Shown: positions 43,689-53,251, numbered from the stretch's first letter. The stretch: DNA of 64,000 nucleotides from an uncultured Saprospiraceae bacterium (GCA_937959115.1 CALGAW010000004.1:1-64000); one strand, 5' to 3'. Notes: generated by a model from the letters alone, not told the origin. Program-made: numbers and translations.

Positions 43689-44282
43689 ATGAAGAAAATA
43701 GAACTTGAAATTGTCGCTTTGTCACACAGCACTTCTTCCTCTCCAAATTACGCTGTAGTGCTAGGTGAACAAACAGGAGCAAGGAGATTGCCTATTGTTA
43801 TTGGTGGCCCAGAAGCACAGGCACTTGCAGTTGCAATGGAACGGTTGAACCCAACAAGACCAATGACACATGATTTAATGAAGAACGTTTTTAGTACCTT
43901 CGAAATCGTATTGCAAGAGGTAATTATAAGCAATTTACTAGATGGTATTTTCTATGCACGACTAATTTGTCTAAAAGATGGTGAGGTTGTAGAAATTGAT
44001 TCCCGGACTTCTGATGCCTTAGCGCTAGCTGTTCGTTTCGAATGTCCTATTTATACCTATGAGTTTATTCTTGATGCTGCGGGTGTTATTCTGGAAGAAC
44101 CAGAAAACAAAAGCAAACGCAAGCCAGAACAAACTAAAGAAAAAAAGAAAAAGTCTGCTTCTGGTTACAAACATTACTCCCTTGATGAACTAAATCAAAA
44201 GTTGGATGAAGTATTGAAAGAGGAAGATTATGAGAAAGCCGCTAAAATAAGAGACGAAATCAAGAATAGAGAAGAAGCTTAG
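43689..44282 (+). CDS. Bifunctional nuclease-domain protein with UVR motif
   Basis: 197 residues. Residues 1-~130 are the bifunctional nuclease (BFN/DUF151) domain: YAVVLGEQTGARRLPIVIGG, ERLNPTRPMTHDLM and IDSRTSDALALAVRF. A Lys-rich linker (~138-158) leads to a UvrB/UvrC-like motif at the end (YSLDELNQKLDEVLKEEDYE, AAKIRDEI). This two-part layout is common in Bacteroidota. DNase/RNase activity is known for plant BFN homologues; the bacterial role is unclear. folD follows after 40 bp in the same direction. Confidence 0.9.
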   Translation: MKKIELEIVALSHSTSSSPNYAVVLGEQTGARRLPIVIGGPEAQALAVAMERLNPTRPMTHDLMKNVFSTFEIVLQEVIISNLLDGIFYARLICLKDGEVVEIDSRTSDALALAVRFECPIYTYEFILDAAGVILEEPENKSKRKPEQTKEKKKKSASGYKHYSLDELNQKLDEVLKEEDYEKAAKIRDEIKNREEA

Positions 44283-44322
44283 TCACTATAATATCGTTAC
44301 TTATCTAAACTCAATAAATCAG

Positions 44323-45204
44323 ATGGAAATCATTGATGGCAAAGGACTTGCAAATACTATAAAAGAAGAAATTGCTAAGGAAGTTCTTGAAATCAAACAA
44401 AACAAAGGTAAAATTCCACACCTAGCCGCTGTTTTGATTGGAGATGACCCTGCAAGTGCATCCTATGTAAGAAACAAAGTAAGAAGTTGTGACCAATGCG
44501 GCTTCCAGTCCACACTCATTCGAAAAGATGAGACGACCACAGAAGCTGCCTTATTAGACATCATCCAAGGGTTAAACGAAGATCCTGACATTGATGGCTT
44601 TATCGTTCAGCTACCACTTCCCAAGCACATCAACGAAGAAAAAGTAACCCTTGCTATAGATCCTAAGAAAGACGTAGATGGATTTCACCCAATGAATTTT
44701 GGTAGAATGGCACTCGGCCTTCCATCCTATCTACCCGCAACACCCTTCGGAATCGTACAGATGCTAGATCGCTACGGAATAGAAACATCTGGAAAACACT
44801 GCGTTGTTGTAGGACGAAGCAATATTGTCGGAACGCCCATGAGTATACTTCTTTCTAGGAAAGCAAAGGTCGGAAACTGCACCGTTACACTTACACACAG
44901 TAGAACAAATGACCTTTCCGCAGAAACAAAGCGCGCTGACATTCTCATTGCAGCAATCGGTATTCCCAATTTTATTTCAAGCGATATGGTCAAGGAAGGC
45001 GTGGTTATAATAGACGTCGGTATCAATCGCGTGGATGCTCCTGAACACAAAAGAGGCTATAAACTAGTTGGTGATGTAGATTACGATGCAGTTGCACCCT
45101 TGGCAAGTCATATTACGCCCGTGCCTGGTGGAGTAGGACCGATGACCGTTACTTCCTTGCTATTGAATACCTTGAAGGCGAGTCGGAAGGAGGTATATGG
45201 ATAG
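44323..45204 (+). CDS. folD: Methylenetetrahydrofolate dehydrogenase / cyclohydrolase FolD
   Basis: 293 residues. Motifs: YVRNKVRSCDQCGF (catalytic Lys of the YxxxK pattern), DGFIVQLPLPKHI, KDVDGFHPMNFGRM, PATPFGIVQML, the NADP-binding VVGRSNIVGTPMSILL, and ITPVPGGVGPMTVTSLL at the end. FolD oxidises 5,10-methylene-THF to 10-formyl-THF in the cytoplasm. It probably shares a transcript with the nuclease gene upstream. Confidence 0.97.
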   Translation: MEIIDGKGLANTIKEEIAKEVLEIKQNKGKIPHLAAVLIGDDPASASYVRNKVRSCDQCGFQSTLIRKDETTTEAALLDIIQGLNEDPDIDGFIVQLPLPKHINEEKVTLAIDPKKDVDGFHPMNFGRMALGLPSYLPATPFGIVQMLDRYGIETSGKHCVVVGRSNIVGTPMSILLSRKAKVGNCTVTLTHSRTNDLSAETKRADILIAAIGIPNFISSDMVKEGVVIIDVGINRVDAPEHKRGYKLVGDVDYDAVAPLASHITPVPGGVGPMTVTSLLLNTLKASRKEVYG

Positions 45205-45305
45205 TTTGAACGTTGACCCTAGAAGGTAGGCTCTAATCGTTATGTTTCTTACCTAGTTAAACCAAAATCCCTTCAATATATACACTTAGGCTAAATGTTA
45301 GTCAT

Positions 45306-46973
45306 CTAGAAGTCTAAGACTTCCAAATACTCTTTCTTAAATGCTTTTAGCTCTTGTGCCTTCTGTTTCTCCGTCCAATGCATTAATTTAGCCATCTCAT
45401 TGGCGATAAGAGGGTATAGTTCTTCTAGATGCTGTCGCTCAAAATACAAACGTCCTGTTCTTCTGATCAAGTAGTCGTTTAGGTTGTTCGTCATCTCAAA
45501 ATTGACACAATACCAGAGCTCCGCAATCAGCATACTGTGAATGGGATCGCCCTGTTGAGGCATAAGACTAATCGCTTTTTCAAAAATTACATCTAAGTTT
45601 TTCCCATACCGATGTACAAATCGAGTAACTTCTGCATCTGTTAGCTCCAAAGGCTTGGCTGCTTCGATCTGTTTGGCAATATACCGATCTACAGACTTGT
45701 CTGAACTGAAGTTGCCTCCAGTAAGCTGTATTTGCTCCGTTTGACAGTAGGGAAGATCAGTATAAGGCGCACCGTGTTCCTCACCTAGTTTTTCAATCGT
45801 CAAGTCAACAATACGCTCAGCCATTTTACGATAGCCAGTTAGTTTGCCACCTGCAATAGAAATTAGGCCAGACTCGGCGTTAAAAATCTCATCCTTCCTT
45901 GATAATTCTGAAGGATCCTTCCCATCCTCATGAATCAGTGGGCGTAAGCCGACCCAAGACGAAATGACATCTTTTCGAGTCAAATTGATTCCAGGAAACA
46001 TATGATTCGTAGATTCGAGTATATAATCAACATCTTCTCCTTTAGATTTTGGACGATCAGTTTTGCCCTTAAAAGTAGTATCCGTTGTACCAATATAGGT
46101 AATTTCATCCCTAGGAATTGCGAACTGCATGCGATCATCCACTTCTACATCGAAATAGACAGCTTGGTTTATTGGCAATCGGGACCTGGGCACCACCACA
46201 TGCACTCCTTTTGTAAGATGTAGACGTTTACCCTTCACTTTTCCAGCATCAAGTTTTCTGACATTGTCCACCCAAGGGCCAGTCGCATTGATTATTTTCT
46301 TCGCCTTCACAACGAAAGAATTACCCAATAGCTGATCTGTTACTTTTACACCGGTTGCTATTTTTCCCTTGTAAGTAAACCCATTAACTTCTGCATAGTT
46401 CAAGCAAGTAGCGCCTCGATTTACTGCAGATTTCATAACCTCAATAGTTAAGCGGGCATCATCTGTTCTGTATTCAAAGTACAGTCCACCGCCTTTGAGA
46501 ATATCTGTTCGAACGAGTGGCTCTGCTTTTATAACAGCTTTCTTATCCAGCATCTTACGTCGTTCTTCGCGCTCTACATCTGCTAGGAAATCATAAACCC
46601 ATAAACCGATTGAGCTTAATGCTTTTCCTAGGGAACCGCCCTCTACAATGGGTAGTAGCATTTTTTCAGGAATGACTAGATGCCGTGCGTTTCTATGCAC
46701 AATCGCCCGCTCTCTGCCGACTTCTCGTACTAGGTTGATTTCAAATTGCTTGAGATACCGTAACCCACCATGGATCAGTTTGGTAGAGCGGCTGCTTGTA
46801 CCCCAAGCGAAATCTTTCTTTTCAACTAGGGCGACTTTTAGTCCTCTGCTTGCTGCATCAAGTGCAATACCCGCACCTGTTATTCCACCACCAATCACTA
46901 CAATATCGTACTCTTCACTTTTTAATTCCTTATGTATCGCTTCACGATGAAGCGCTGAAAATCGGTTATCCAT
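45306..46973 (-). CDS. glpD: Glycerol-3-phosphate dehydrogenase/oxidase
   Basis: 555 residues. The FAD-binding start is YDIVVIGGGITGAGIALDAA, followed by WGTSSRSTKLIHGGLRYLKQ, both diagnostic of the GlpD/GlpO family. TTFKGKTDRPKSKGEDVDYI and GLRPLIHEDGKDPSELSRKD are also typical. A C-terminal helical domain completes it (~395-555). It oxidises glycerol-3-phosphate to dihydroxyacetone phosphate and feeds electrons to the quinone pool. The ATG overlaps the prfB stop codon by one base (TAATG), so it is translationally coupled to prfB. Confidence 0.95.
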   Translation of the reverse strand: MDNRFSALHREAIHKELKSEEYDIVVIGGGITGAGIALDAASRGLKVALVEKKDFAWGTSSRSTKLIHGGLRYLKQFEINLVREVGRERAIVHRNARHLVIPEKMLLPIVEGGSLGKALSSIGLWVYDFLADVEREERRKMLDKKAVIKAEPLVRTDILKGGGLYFEYRTDDARLTIEVMKSAVNRGATCLNYAEVNGFTYKGKIATGVKVTDQLLGNSFVVKAKKIINATGPWVDNVRKLDAGKVKGKRLHLTKGVHVVVPRSRLPINQAVYFDVEVDDRMQFAIPRDEITYIGTTDTTFKGKTDRPKSKGEDVDYILESTNHMFPGINLTRKDVISSWVGLRPLIHEDGKDPSELSRKDEIFNAESGLISIAGGKLTGYRKMAERIVDLTIEKLGEEHGAPYTDLPYCQTEQIQLTGGNFSSDKSVDRYIAKQIEAAKPLELTDAEVTRFVHRYGKNLDVIFEKAISLMPQQGDPIHSMLIAELWYCVNFEMTNNLNDYLIRRTGRLYFERQHLEELYPLIANEMAKLMHWTEKQKAQELKAFKKEYLEVLDF

Positions 46974-48056
46974 TATTTCTTGTTTATAAGTAGGACGGAT
47001 TTAATAAAATCATCGATTTTACCATCCAAAACTGCTTTTGTATTACTTGTTTCATAGCCAGAGCGTACATCTTTGACTAATTTGTAAGGATGCAGGACGT
47101 AATTTCTGATTTGCGATCCCCATTCAATTTTTTCCTTACTTGCCTCTATTGAATCTCGTTCTTCGTTTTGTCTTTTTAATTCTTCTTGGTACAGCCTTGA
47201 TTTCAACATCTTAATTGCTTTTTCCCTATTTAAGTGCTGTGAACGTTCTTCTTGGCATTCTACTACAATTCCTGAAGGTAAATGTCGCACTCTAACAGCT
47301 GATTCTGTTTTATTTACATGTTGCCCTCCAGCTCCAGATGCTCGAAACGTATCCCAGTCAAGATCAGCAGGATTGACATCAATCTCAATCGTATCATCGA
47401 CCAAAGGGTAAACGTAAACACTTGAAAAGGTGGTTTGCCGCTTTCCTTGTGCATTAAAAGGACTTATGCGTACCAATCTATGTACACCATTTTCACCTTT
47501 AAGAAACCCATAGGCTTTTTCCCCATCAATTTCGAGTGTGACCGATTTGACACCTGCCACATCTCCAGGCACTCTATTGAGTTCTCTGACTTTATGCCCT
47601 TTAGACTCTCCCCACATCAGATACATTCGCATCAGCATTTCAGACCAATCATTTGCCTCTGTACCTCCAGCACCACTATTAATGGAAAGGATACAACTCA
47701 GTTCATCTTCCGGTTTATTGAGGGTCGATTTTAATTCGATGTCATCAAGAAGCTCTAATACCGTTTTCTGTTGGGATTCTAACTCCTCTGAGCTCACTTC
47801 ACCCATTTCATGGAATTCACTAAGGACTTGTAAGTCTTCAAGTGCAGTCGAAGCGCTGTTGTAAACATTGATATTGCCTTTGTGTGTGCGGATTTGCTTG
47901 AGTACAGCTTCAGCATCTTTAGGCGTATTCCAGAATTCAGGATTAAGTGATTTCTGTTGTAATTCTTCTACCTGGATTTTACGGTTATCCACGTCAAAGA
48001 TACCTCCCTAATGCATCTAAACGAAGTTTTAGTTTTTTAATTTGTTCCTGTGTCAT
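46973..48056 (-). CDS. prfB: Peptide chain release factor 2, expressed through a programmed +1 frameshift
   Basis: The first reading frame starts at the ATG at 48056 (MTQEQIKKLKLRLDALGRYL, 20 codons) and meets TGA at 47996-47994. The shift site is AGGGAGGTATCTTTGAC, matching the classical prfB pattern (SD-like AGGGAGG, CTT slip codon, TGA C). After a +1 shift translation continues GAC GTG GAT AAC as DVDNRKIQVEELQQ to the TAA at 46973, giving about 360 residues. The protein has the GGQ motif (SGAGGQHVNKTESAV) and the RF2-specific SPF motif (RISPFNAQGKRQ). It ends translation at UGA and UAA, and the frameshift autoregulates it. A -7 box lies 5 nt before the ATG. Confidence 0.95.
47993..48009 (-). 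promoter_or_regulatory. Programmed +1 frameshift site of prfB
   Basis: On the minus strand the sequence AGGGAGGTATCTTTGAC places an SD-like element 3 nt before CTT, followed by UGA C. This is the conserved RF2 autoregulatory site: slow UGA decoding at low RF2 favours slippage of the peptidyl-tRNA on CUU to UUU. Confidence 0.93.
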
Positions 48057-48061
48057 AGATG

Positions 48062-48069
48062 CAAAAGTA
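48062..48069 (-). promoter_or_regulatory. -7 box 5 nt before prfB
   Basis: TACTTTTG on the minus strand matches TAnnTTTG and ends 5 nt before the ATG, which predicts a leaderless or nearly leaderless transcript. A TTG 21 bp further upstream, inside a 7-bp repeat array, could be the -33 element. Confidence 0.5.
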
Positions 48070-48076
48070 GGAAATA

Positions 48077-48140
48077 GAATGAACAATAATCAATGAATAA
48101 TGAACAATGAACAATTAATAATGAATATTGAACGTTAACT
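48077..48140. repeat. 7-bp tandem repeat array (CAATGAA/TAATGAA)
   Basis: About eight consecutive 7-bp units, GAATGAA, CAATAAT, CAATGAA, TAATGAA, CAATGAA, CAATTAA, TAATGAA, TATTGAA. It lies directly upstream of the prfB -7 box. Confidence 0.75.
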
Positions 48141-48249
48141 ACAGATTATCAATGGTTAATGAATTTATTTCTCATTATTGATTACCGCTTTGCTATAAAG
48201 ACAAAACAGGCATGTTTTTAGCATGTCTTAATAAGTATTCATTAATTTC

Positions 48250-49008
48250 TTATTTCAAGTTACTCAAGTCAACAACAAATCCGTTGATACTCTTTCCTTT
48301 CAAGGTAACTAAATAGCCTTCCGCTGTTGTTTTGTTTGGAAATGGACCGACAATGAGCTTATAAAGTGCATGCCCATCACTGCTTTTTCCTACAAAGATC
48401 ATACTGTTCTTTTGAGTTTTTACTTGTAATCTATTGATTTGCTTCAGGATATTCTGGTATTGTGAATAGGAACCGACTTGAATACCGTATTTTTCAAGTG
48501 CGAGTTCTTTTACTTCTACGCTGAAAAGGTTGGTGCTTTTTCCTATTCTTGGTTTAGGGGTTCCTAGCGAAACAGTCGGAACTGGTTTCTTCGGTTGTTC
48601 AGCAGAAGGCGTGCTGTTTCCTAAACTGATCGTTTGCTTAGGTGGAGAAGTTTTACTAGGCGCGTTAACAATTTCCATTTTTACATTTACTACTCCAGCT
48701 TGAATCATATCCAATTGTCGAGCTGCCGCTTTTGACAAATCAATTACAACTCCTTTTACAAAAGGACCTCTATCATTTATTCGCACAGTCACTGATTTCT
48801 GATTGTTTAAATTTGTCACTTTTACAAACGTATTGAAAGGCAATGTTCTATGTGCTGCTGTAAATTTCTTTTGGTCAAACCGATCTCCATTTGCAGTTTT
48901 ATTTCCTTGGAATTTGTCGGCATAGAAAGACGCTTTACCATATTCTGCTTGTGCAGTCAGACTAAGTGATGCAATGAAAAACAGATTGATTAGCAGATTA
49001 TACTTCAT
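48250..49008 (-). CDS. RlpA-like septal ring protein with SPOR-like domain
   Basis: 252 residues with a signal peptide ([21 protein letters not shown]). The double-psi beta-barrel of RlpA follows at ~22-112: [59 protein letters not shown] with the catalytic Asp of the family. A Pro/Ser-rich linker (~115-165) leads to a SPOR-like domain (~172-252; [18 protein letters not shown] ... [16 protein letters not shown]). RlpA proteins are lytic transglycosylases that cut denuded glycan at the septum, and SPOR domains bind such glycan. No lipobox is seen, so a periplasmic form is likely. Confidence 0.92.
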   Translation of the reverse strand: MKYNLLINLFFIASLSLTAQAEYGKASFYADKFQGNKTANGDRFDQKKFTAAHRTLPFNTFVKVTNLNNQKSVTVRINDRGPFVKGVVIDLSKAAARQLDMIQAGVVNVKMEIVNAPSKTSPPKQTISLGNSTPSAEQPKKPVPTVSLGTPKPRIGKSTNLFSVEVKELALEKYGIQVGSYSQYQNILKQINRLQVKTQKNSMIFVGKSSDGHALYKLIVGPFPNKTTAEGYLVTLKGKSINGFVVDLSNLK

Positions 49009-49037
49009 TTATTTTTTTTTATAAAATTACAATAAAC

Positions 49038-49145
49038 ATGCTAGAAAAAAGAAAATCACTAATATCATTGAAAGATCTTAGAACTGGAGAAGAAAATGAA
49101 TTGGTATTTACACTAAAAGAAGGCAGGTACATTTTGTTTAACTAG
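49038..49145 (+). CDS. Possible 35-residue protein with one 17-residue repeat unit
   Basis: ATG 49038 to TAG 49143. The product begins MLEKRKSLISLK and contains DLRTGEENELVFTLKEG, which aligns without gaps to the 17-residue unit of the protein at 41170-41526 (for example QIKEGTLPNVLFTFKEN), then RYILFN. It lies in the 242-bp gap between rlpA and the TPR gene. It could be a tiny gene or the relic of a longer repeat protein. There is no promoter or ribosome-binding evidence. Confidence 0.25.
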   Translation: MLEKRKSLISLKDLRTGEENELVFTLKEGRYILFN

Positions 49146-49250
49146 ATTTTATACAACTGTTCCTATAGGCAGATTCTCACGTCACAAAAAGACAAAATGT
49201 GTGGATGATGTTTCAGTCGAATTCTAGTATTTTATTCCAAAAGAAAAAAC

Positions 49251-50993
49251 ATGATCAAGAAAAATAAACACCATACTCTCATTTGTGCCCTAGTAATCAG
49301 TTGTTTTACAATTGTTTCAGCACAATCAAATGAAGCAAGAATAGCCTTTAATGACGGACTTGCAGCCTTCAACTTGGAAAACTATGACAATGCTGTCACC
49401 CATTTGAGTAAGGCAACCTCTTTGGATCCCAATTTTGAGCCAGCATTCCAATTGTTAGCTGTTTGTTTTGATGAAAAAAATAATGTTTCGAAGGCGATAG
49501 ATAATTATGAAAAAGCCTTAAAGATCAATCCTTCACAAGAGAAAACATGGTATAACCTTGCCTTGCTATACATCACTGATAAGCGACCAAGTAATGCGAT
49601 TTCAGCCCTCGAAAAAGCAATAAAAGTGAATCCAGACTATGGGAAAGCACATAATAAGCTAGGCATGCTATATGCAAGTCAAGACGATTCTGAGAAAGCA
49701 ACAAAACACCTGAAAACCGCCACCGAAAAAGGCGGAAGTAAAGCCAACTCAGCTTATAGTCTCGCGATCAACCTCTACAAACAAAAAAAGTACACAGAAG
49801 CTCTTGAAAATGCGACAAAAGCAGTCGAAAAAGAAAAATCAGCGAACACCTTATACTTGTTAGGTATTTGTCAACACCAAAATGGACAACTTAAGGAAGC
49901 TATTAGCTCGTATAAGAAAGTAACAGAGAAAAAACCTGATCACTTTGATTCTTACCTCAATAGAGGCGTCTTAAGTTATAACCAAGGGGATTTTCAGGAT
50001 GCTGCAATTGCGTTCGATAAAGCCAGTGAGTTGAAAAGTGATGCCATGCTATACGATTATTCTGGAAGATCCCATCTCAGAAATGACAATCCAGAAAAAG
50101 CCATCACTCAATTGAAAAAATCCCTTGCCCTTAACAATAACAATGGGGAAGTCAACTTCTACCTGGCAAAGGCGTATCAGAAAACCGGCAAAAAGGATAA
50201 AGTCAATGAATACTTGAAAATAGCACAGAAACAAGGGTTTGGACAAGCAAAGAAGGCAATTGTTTCTCAAAATGTAAAAGTATACAATTCAGGGATAAAA
50301 GCATTTCAAGATGAGAAGTATAGCGAAGCGGTAACCAACTTTAAGCAAGCCGTCAAAAACGATCCTAAAAATCCAAGATATTATTACAATTTAGGCCTCG
50401 CTCAGGAAAAAGCTGGAGACACAAAACTAGCAGCAGCAGCGCTAAAGAAAGCCGTGGACCTCGATCCCAAATACGGAAAGGCTCATTTAGCTATTGGGAA
50501 TCTCTTTTATAATACTGGAAACATGCCATTTGCAACAAAAGGCTATGAGGCAGCAATCAAAAATGGGATCAATGATGCTGAAATGTATTACATCGTAGGA
50601 AACACTTACTACTATCAAGAGGATTTCGCAAATGCGGCTAAAAATTTCAGTAAAGCAGCAGAAGGTAAACCAAGCGATCCCGACTACGCCTATAATCTAG
50701 GAATGGTCTTTACCCAAATGGGTAAATTTAATCAAGCAATCGAAACCTATGAAAAAGTCACTCAAATTGATCCTAAGTACGTTCAAGCATACTACAATAT
50801 TGGGTTGTGCTACGAAAAAATGGAAAAATATGATAAAGGCTTAGAAGTCGGAGAAAAATTAATAAAAATTGATCCCGATTATGCTAAAGGCTACTTGTTG
50901 ATGGCCGTCATGTACAATAGAAAAGAAGATACTTACAACGAAAATAAATACCTCCGATTAGCCAAGAAAATGGACCCTAAAGTGCTGGAATAA
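49251..50993 (+). CDS. Periplasmic tetratricopeptide-repeat protein
   Basis: 580 residues with a signal peptide (HTLICALVISCFTIVSA before Q). The rest is a continuous array of about 14-15 TPR units of 34 residues (for example AFNLENYDNAVTHLSKATSL, TWYNLALLYITDKRPSNAIS, YYNIGLCYEKMEKYDKGLEV). Such arrays are protein-interaction scaffolds. No enzymatic domain is present. It is convergent with the GWxTD gene, with only 7 bp between the stop codons. Lys is strongly enriched. Confidence 0.9.
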   Translation: MIKKNKHHTLICALVISCFTIVSAQSNEARIAFNDGLAAFNLENYDNAVTHLSKATSLDPNFEPAFQLLAVCFDEKNNVSKAIDNYEKALKINPSQEKTWYNLALLYITDKRPSNAISALEKAIKVNPDYGKAHNKLGMLYASQDDSEKATKHLKTATEKGGSKANSAYSLAINLYKQKKYTEALENATKAVEKEKSANTLYLLGICQHQNGQLKEAISSYKKVTEKKPDHFDSYLNRGVLSYNQGDFQDAAIAFDKASELKSDAMLYDYSGRSHLRNDNPEKAITQLKKSLALNNNNGEVNFYLAKAYQKTGKKDKVNEYLKIAQKQGFGQAKKAIVSQNVKVYNSGIKAFQDEKYSEAVTNFKQAVKNDPKNPRYYYNLGLAQEKAGDTKLAAAALKKAVDLDPKYGKAHLAIGNLFYNTGNMPFATKGYEAAIKNGINDAEMYYIVGNTYYYQEDFANAAKNFSKAAEGKPSDPDYAYNLGMVFTQMGKFNQAIETYEKVTQIDPKYVQAYYNIGLCYEKMEKYDKGLEVGEKLIKIDPDYAKGYLLMAVMYNRKEDTYNENKYLRLAKKMDPKVLE

Positions 50994-51000
50994 TTATTAA

Positions 51001-52488
51001 TTAATAATCATCATACCGATCAGCGTTGCTTCCAAAAGTCGGTTTAGAAGAACGTCCTGTACTTGTATTGTCAATAGCAGTATTATAGAGTTCATCCTTC
51101 CAATCAGGATTGTTAAATTCGCCTTTTGCCGTGCTGTGTAGAAGCACATAGTCGTCATTTGCGAGACTAGGATTGAAAAATATGAATTTCACATTCCGTT
51201 GGACATCACTTCGCTGTTCATCAACTAACGTATTGTAATACCATATTTGATAGGGTGGGGCATTCGGTTCACTATCTGCTGAGATGATGTCATAAGGAGG
51301 CCCGTATCTTAAGTAAATAAGGCCTCGATCTGTCTTATATCCCTTTGAAAAGGCAACATCAAAATATTCATTCGCTTCTTCTACTAAGTAGCCATATTGT
51401 TCATAAGGCGTAGTAGGATCAACCTCATTGTATTGTGTCCAAAAGTGCAGTAAAAATTTACGTTGTAATTCTTCATTCTTGCTCTTTACCACTGTATTCA
51501 ATAACGGTATATAGTTATTGTCTATTCTTGGGGCAAGACATTCCAACTTATCTTTAAGTTCCTTACCTTCAAGTGATTCTACAAAGCTGTCCGTGATGTC
51601 AGCTGTTTCAAAACTATCTAGATTATAATCCAGGAGGTTACTTCGTTTGATTTTGGTAGACTTTGATTGTATCAATTCATTGTCAGCATCCCTGACTTCT
51701 AACACTAGCAAATAATCACCAGTAGGAATAAGGGAGATATCTAGCTGAGCCAATACCACATTTACATCATTCGGTTGCTGTTTTTTGAATCCTAAACAGC
51801 CAGTAATTGGCGTTTTTTCATCACCTTCCTTATACAAATAATAGCGCACGAGATGAGGAGTTCCTATAATCTTCGTATTGTAAATCTCTGCAAAAAAAGT
51901 AATGCGTGATACCGCACTTGGATAGACCGTATACGTGAATGGATTTAGTTGATAACCGTGCTTCGTGTATTTGTCCTCCTCAATCGATTTACTATATTTA
52001 TTAAGGAGTTGAATGTCAGACATATGGACTTTGTCCTCTCCATAATCAATCACTACTTTTGTCTCATACGAATTCACATTTTTTAGATCATTCAAATCTT
52101 TTAAATCCACTTTTAAAGTATAACTCCCATTAGATAAGTGCAAACGTCGCAAGTCTACTAGGCCTAGATTGGCAATACGCAAGGAAGTAAGCATTGGACT
52201 TTTAACAACAAATTTGTCATAAGCCTTAATACCATCTTCTTGTTCGAAGGTGATCAATACCTCCACTGCAGCCTGAAATTTATTCTCCTTTTCTCGTTTG
52301 AATTCGACCGTTCTTCCTAGTACATGCAGGTAAACTTCAATATAGTTTTCCTGATCTATTCCTTTGAATGTAGCGTAAGTGATGTTCGCATCCAGTGCTT
52401 GTAAATGATTACTTGAAAAGAATAAAGTAGAAATGAAAAAAAGTAAAAAAAATGGTTGTAGAGGTTTATATTGTTGTTTTTTTACCAT
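51001..52488 (-). CDS. GWxTD domain-containing secreted protein
   Basis: 495 residues with a signal peptide (LQPFFLLFFISTLFFSSNHL, about 1-31). The first ~320 residues are beta-rich, with bacterial-macroglobulin-like strands. Residues ~330-470 are the GWxTD domain: KNEELQRKFLLHFWTQYNEV, EYFDVAFSKGYKTDRGLIYL and RYGPPYDI. Function is unknown; the family is widespread in Bacteroidota. A Ser/Thr-rich tail follows. It is divergent from the WbqC-like gene. Confidence 0.88.
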   Translation of the reverse strand: MVKKQQYKPLQPFFLLFFISTLFFSSNHLQALDANITYATFKGIDQENYIEVYLHVLGRTVEFKREKENKFQAAVEVLITFEQEDGIKAYDKFVVKSPMLTSLRIANLGLVDLRRLHLSNGSYTLKVDLKDLNDLKNVNSYETKVVIDYGEDKVHMSDIQLLNKYSKSIEEDKYTKHGYQLNPFTYTVYPSAVSRITFFAEIYNTKIIGTPHLVRYYLYKEGDEKTPITGCLGFKKQQPNDVNVVLAQLDISLIPTGDYLLVLEVRDADNELIQSKSTKIKRSNLLDYNLDSFETADITDSFVESLEGKELKDKLECLAPRIDNNYIPLLNTVVKSKNEELQRKFLLHFWTQYNEVDPTTPYEQYGYLVEEANEYFDVAFSKGYKTDRGLIYLRYGPPYDIISADSEPNAPPYQIWYYNTLVDEQRSDVQRNVKFIFFNPSLANDDYVLLHSTAKGEFNNPDWKDELYNTAIDNTSTGRSSKPTFGSNADRYDDY

Positions 52489-52532
52489 TGAAAATTATAA
52501 GTTTTCTTCAATTTACAATATTTTTTAGATAA

Positions 52533-53153
52533 ATGTTAGACGATTTACTGATAGAATTGCATTATTTAGGGTGTGTAGACTACTACTCAAAATTAGCAAA
52601 GGTAAACAACGTTTGTTTTGAAAGTCACGAACATTATTCAAAAGGCTCCTTTAGAAATCGAATGCACATTGCTACTCCACAGGGAGTTATGCGATTGTCA
52701 GTTCCCTTGGAAAGAGGCAAAAACAGCCGGATGCCAATAAGAGATGTGCAAATTGCTTACGACGAAAATTGGCAATTACAGCATTGGAGAGGCATAAAAG
52801 CAGCTTACGGAAAATCACCATTCTACGAGTTTTACGCGGAAGAATTGTTACCATTTTATAAACAAAAAACAAAGTTTCTGTTTGATTGGAATTGGATGCT
52901 GTCTGAATGGATTGTAGAGACAATAGGATTAAATCTATCCTCAACCTTTACAACTGAATACATAAAACACGGGGTTCATAAGAACGATTCAAGGAATCAC
53001 TTCAATCCAAAATCAGAAATCCGGCCATCATCTTCAAATTCTAAGCCCTACAGCCAAGTGTTTGAAGATAAGACCGGATTCCTTCCTAATCTTAGTATTA
53101 TAGATCTATTGTTTTGCACAGGCCCAGAAGCCCAAATATATTTGATTCATTAA
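52533..53153 (+). CDS. WbqC-like family protein
   Basis: 206 residues. Family pattern at the start: LLIELHYLGCVDYYSKLAKV, then FRNRMHIATPQGVMRLSVPL, AYDENWQLQHWRGIKAAYGK and SPFYEFYAEELLPFY. WbqC-like proteins occur in O-antigen clusters and widely in Bacteroidota; a transferase role is presumed but not shown. No sugar cluster surrounds it here. The start overlaps no other gene, and 44 bp separate it from the divergent GWxTD gene. Confidence 0.85.
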   Translation: MLDDLLIELHYLGCVDYYSKLAKVNNVCFESHEHYSKGSFRNRMHIATPQGVMRLSVPLERGKNSRMPIRDVQIAYDENWQLQHWRGIKAAYGKSPFYEFYAEELLPFYKQKTKFLFDWNWMLSEWIVETIGLNLSSTFTTEYIKHGVHKNDSRNHFNPKSEIRPSSSNSKPYSQVFEDKTGFLPNLSIIDLLFCTGPEAQIYLIH

Positions 53154-53188
53154 ATATCCCTGGAGTCTTAGTCTATGCAATTTAAAAT

Positions 53189-53236
53189 TTTCAGCGCTGA
53201 AAGTGCGCCATATGACAGACTAGGGTACAACCCTAG
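53189..53236. repeat. Two palindromes between convergent genes
   Basis: TTTCAGCGCTGAAA (53189-53202) is a perfect 14-bp palindrome. CTAGGGT-ACA-ACCCTAG (53220-53236) is a 7-bp stem with a 3-nt loop. They lie between the convergent WbqC-like and DinB-like genes. No T run follows either, so a terminator role is possible but weak. Confidence 0.45.
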
Positions 53237-53251
53237 GAGAACATACATAGA

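Noticed and set aside
47992-48056. prfB first read as a shorter gene starting at GTG 47992
   Set aside because: The TATCTTTGAC slip site and a 20-codon upstream frame show that the protein starts at 48056 and uses a +1 frameshift.
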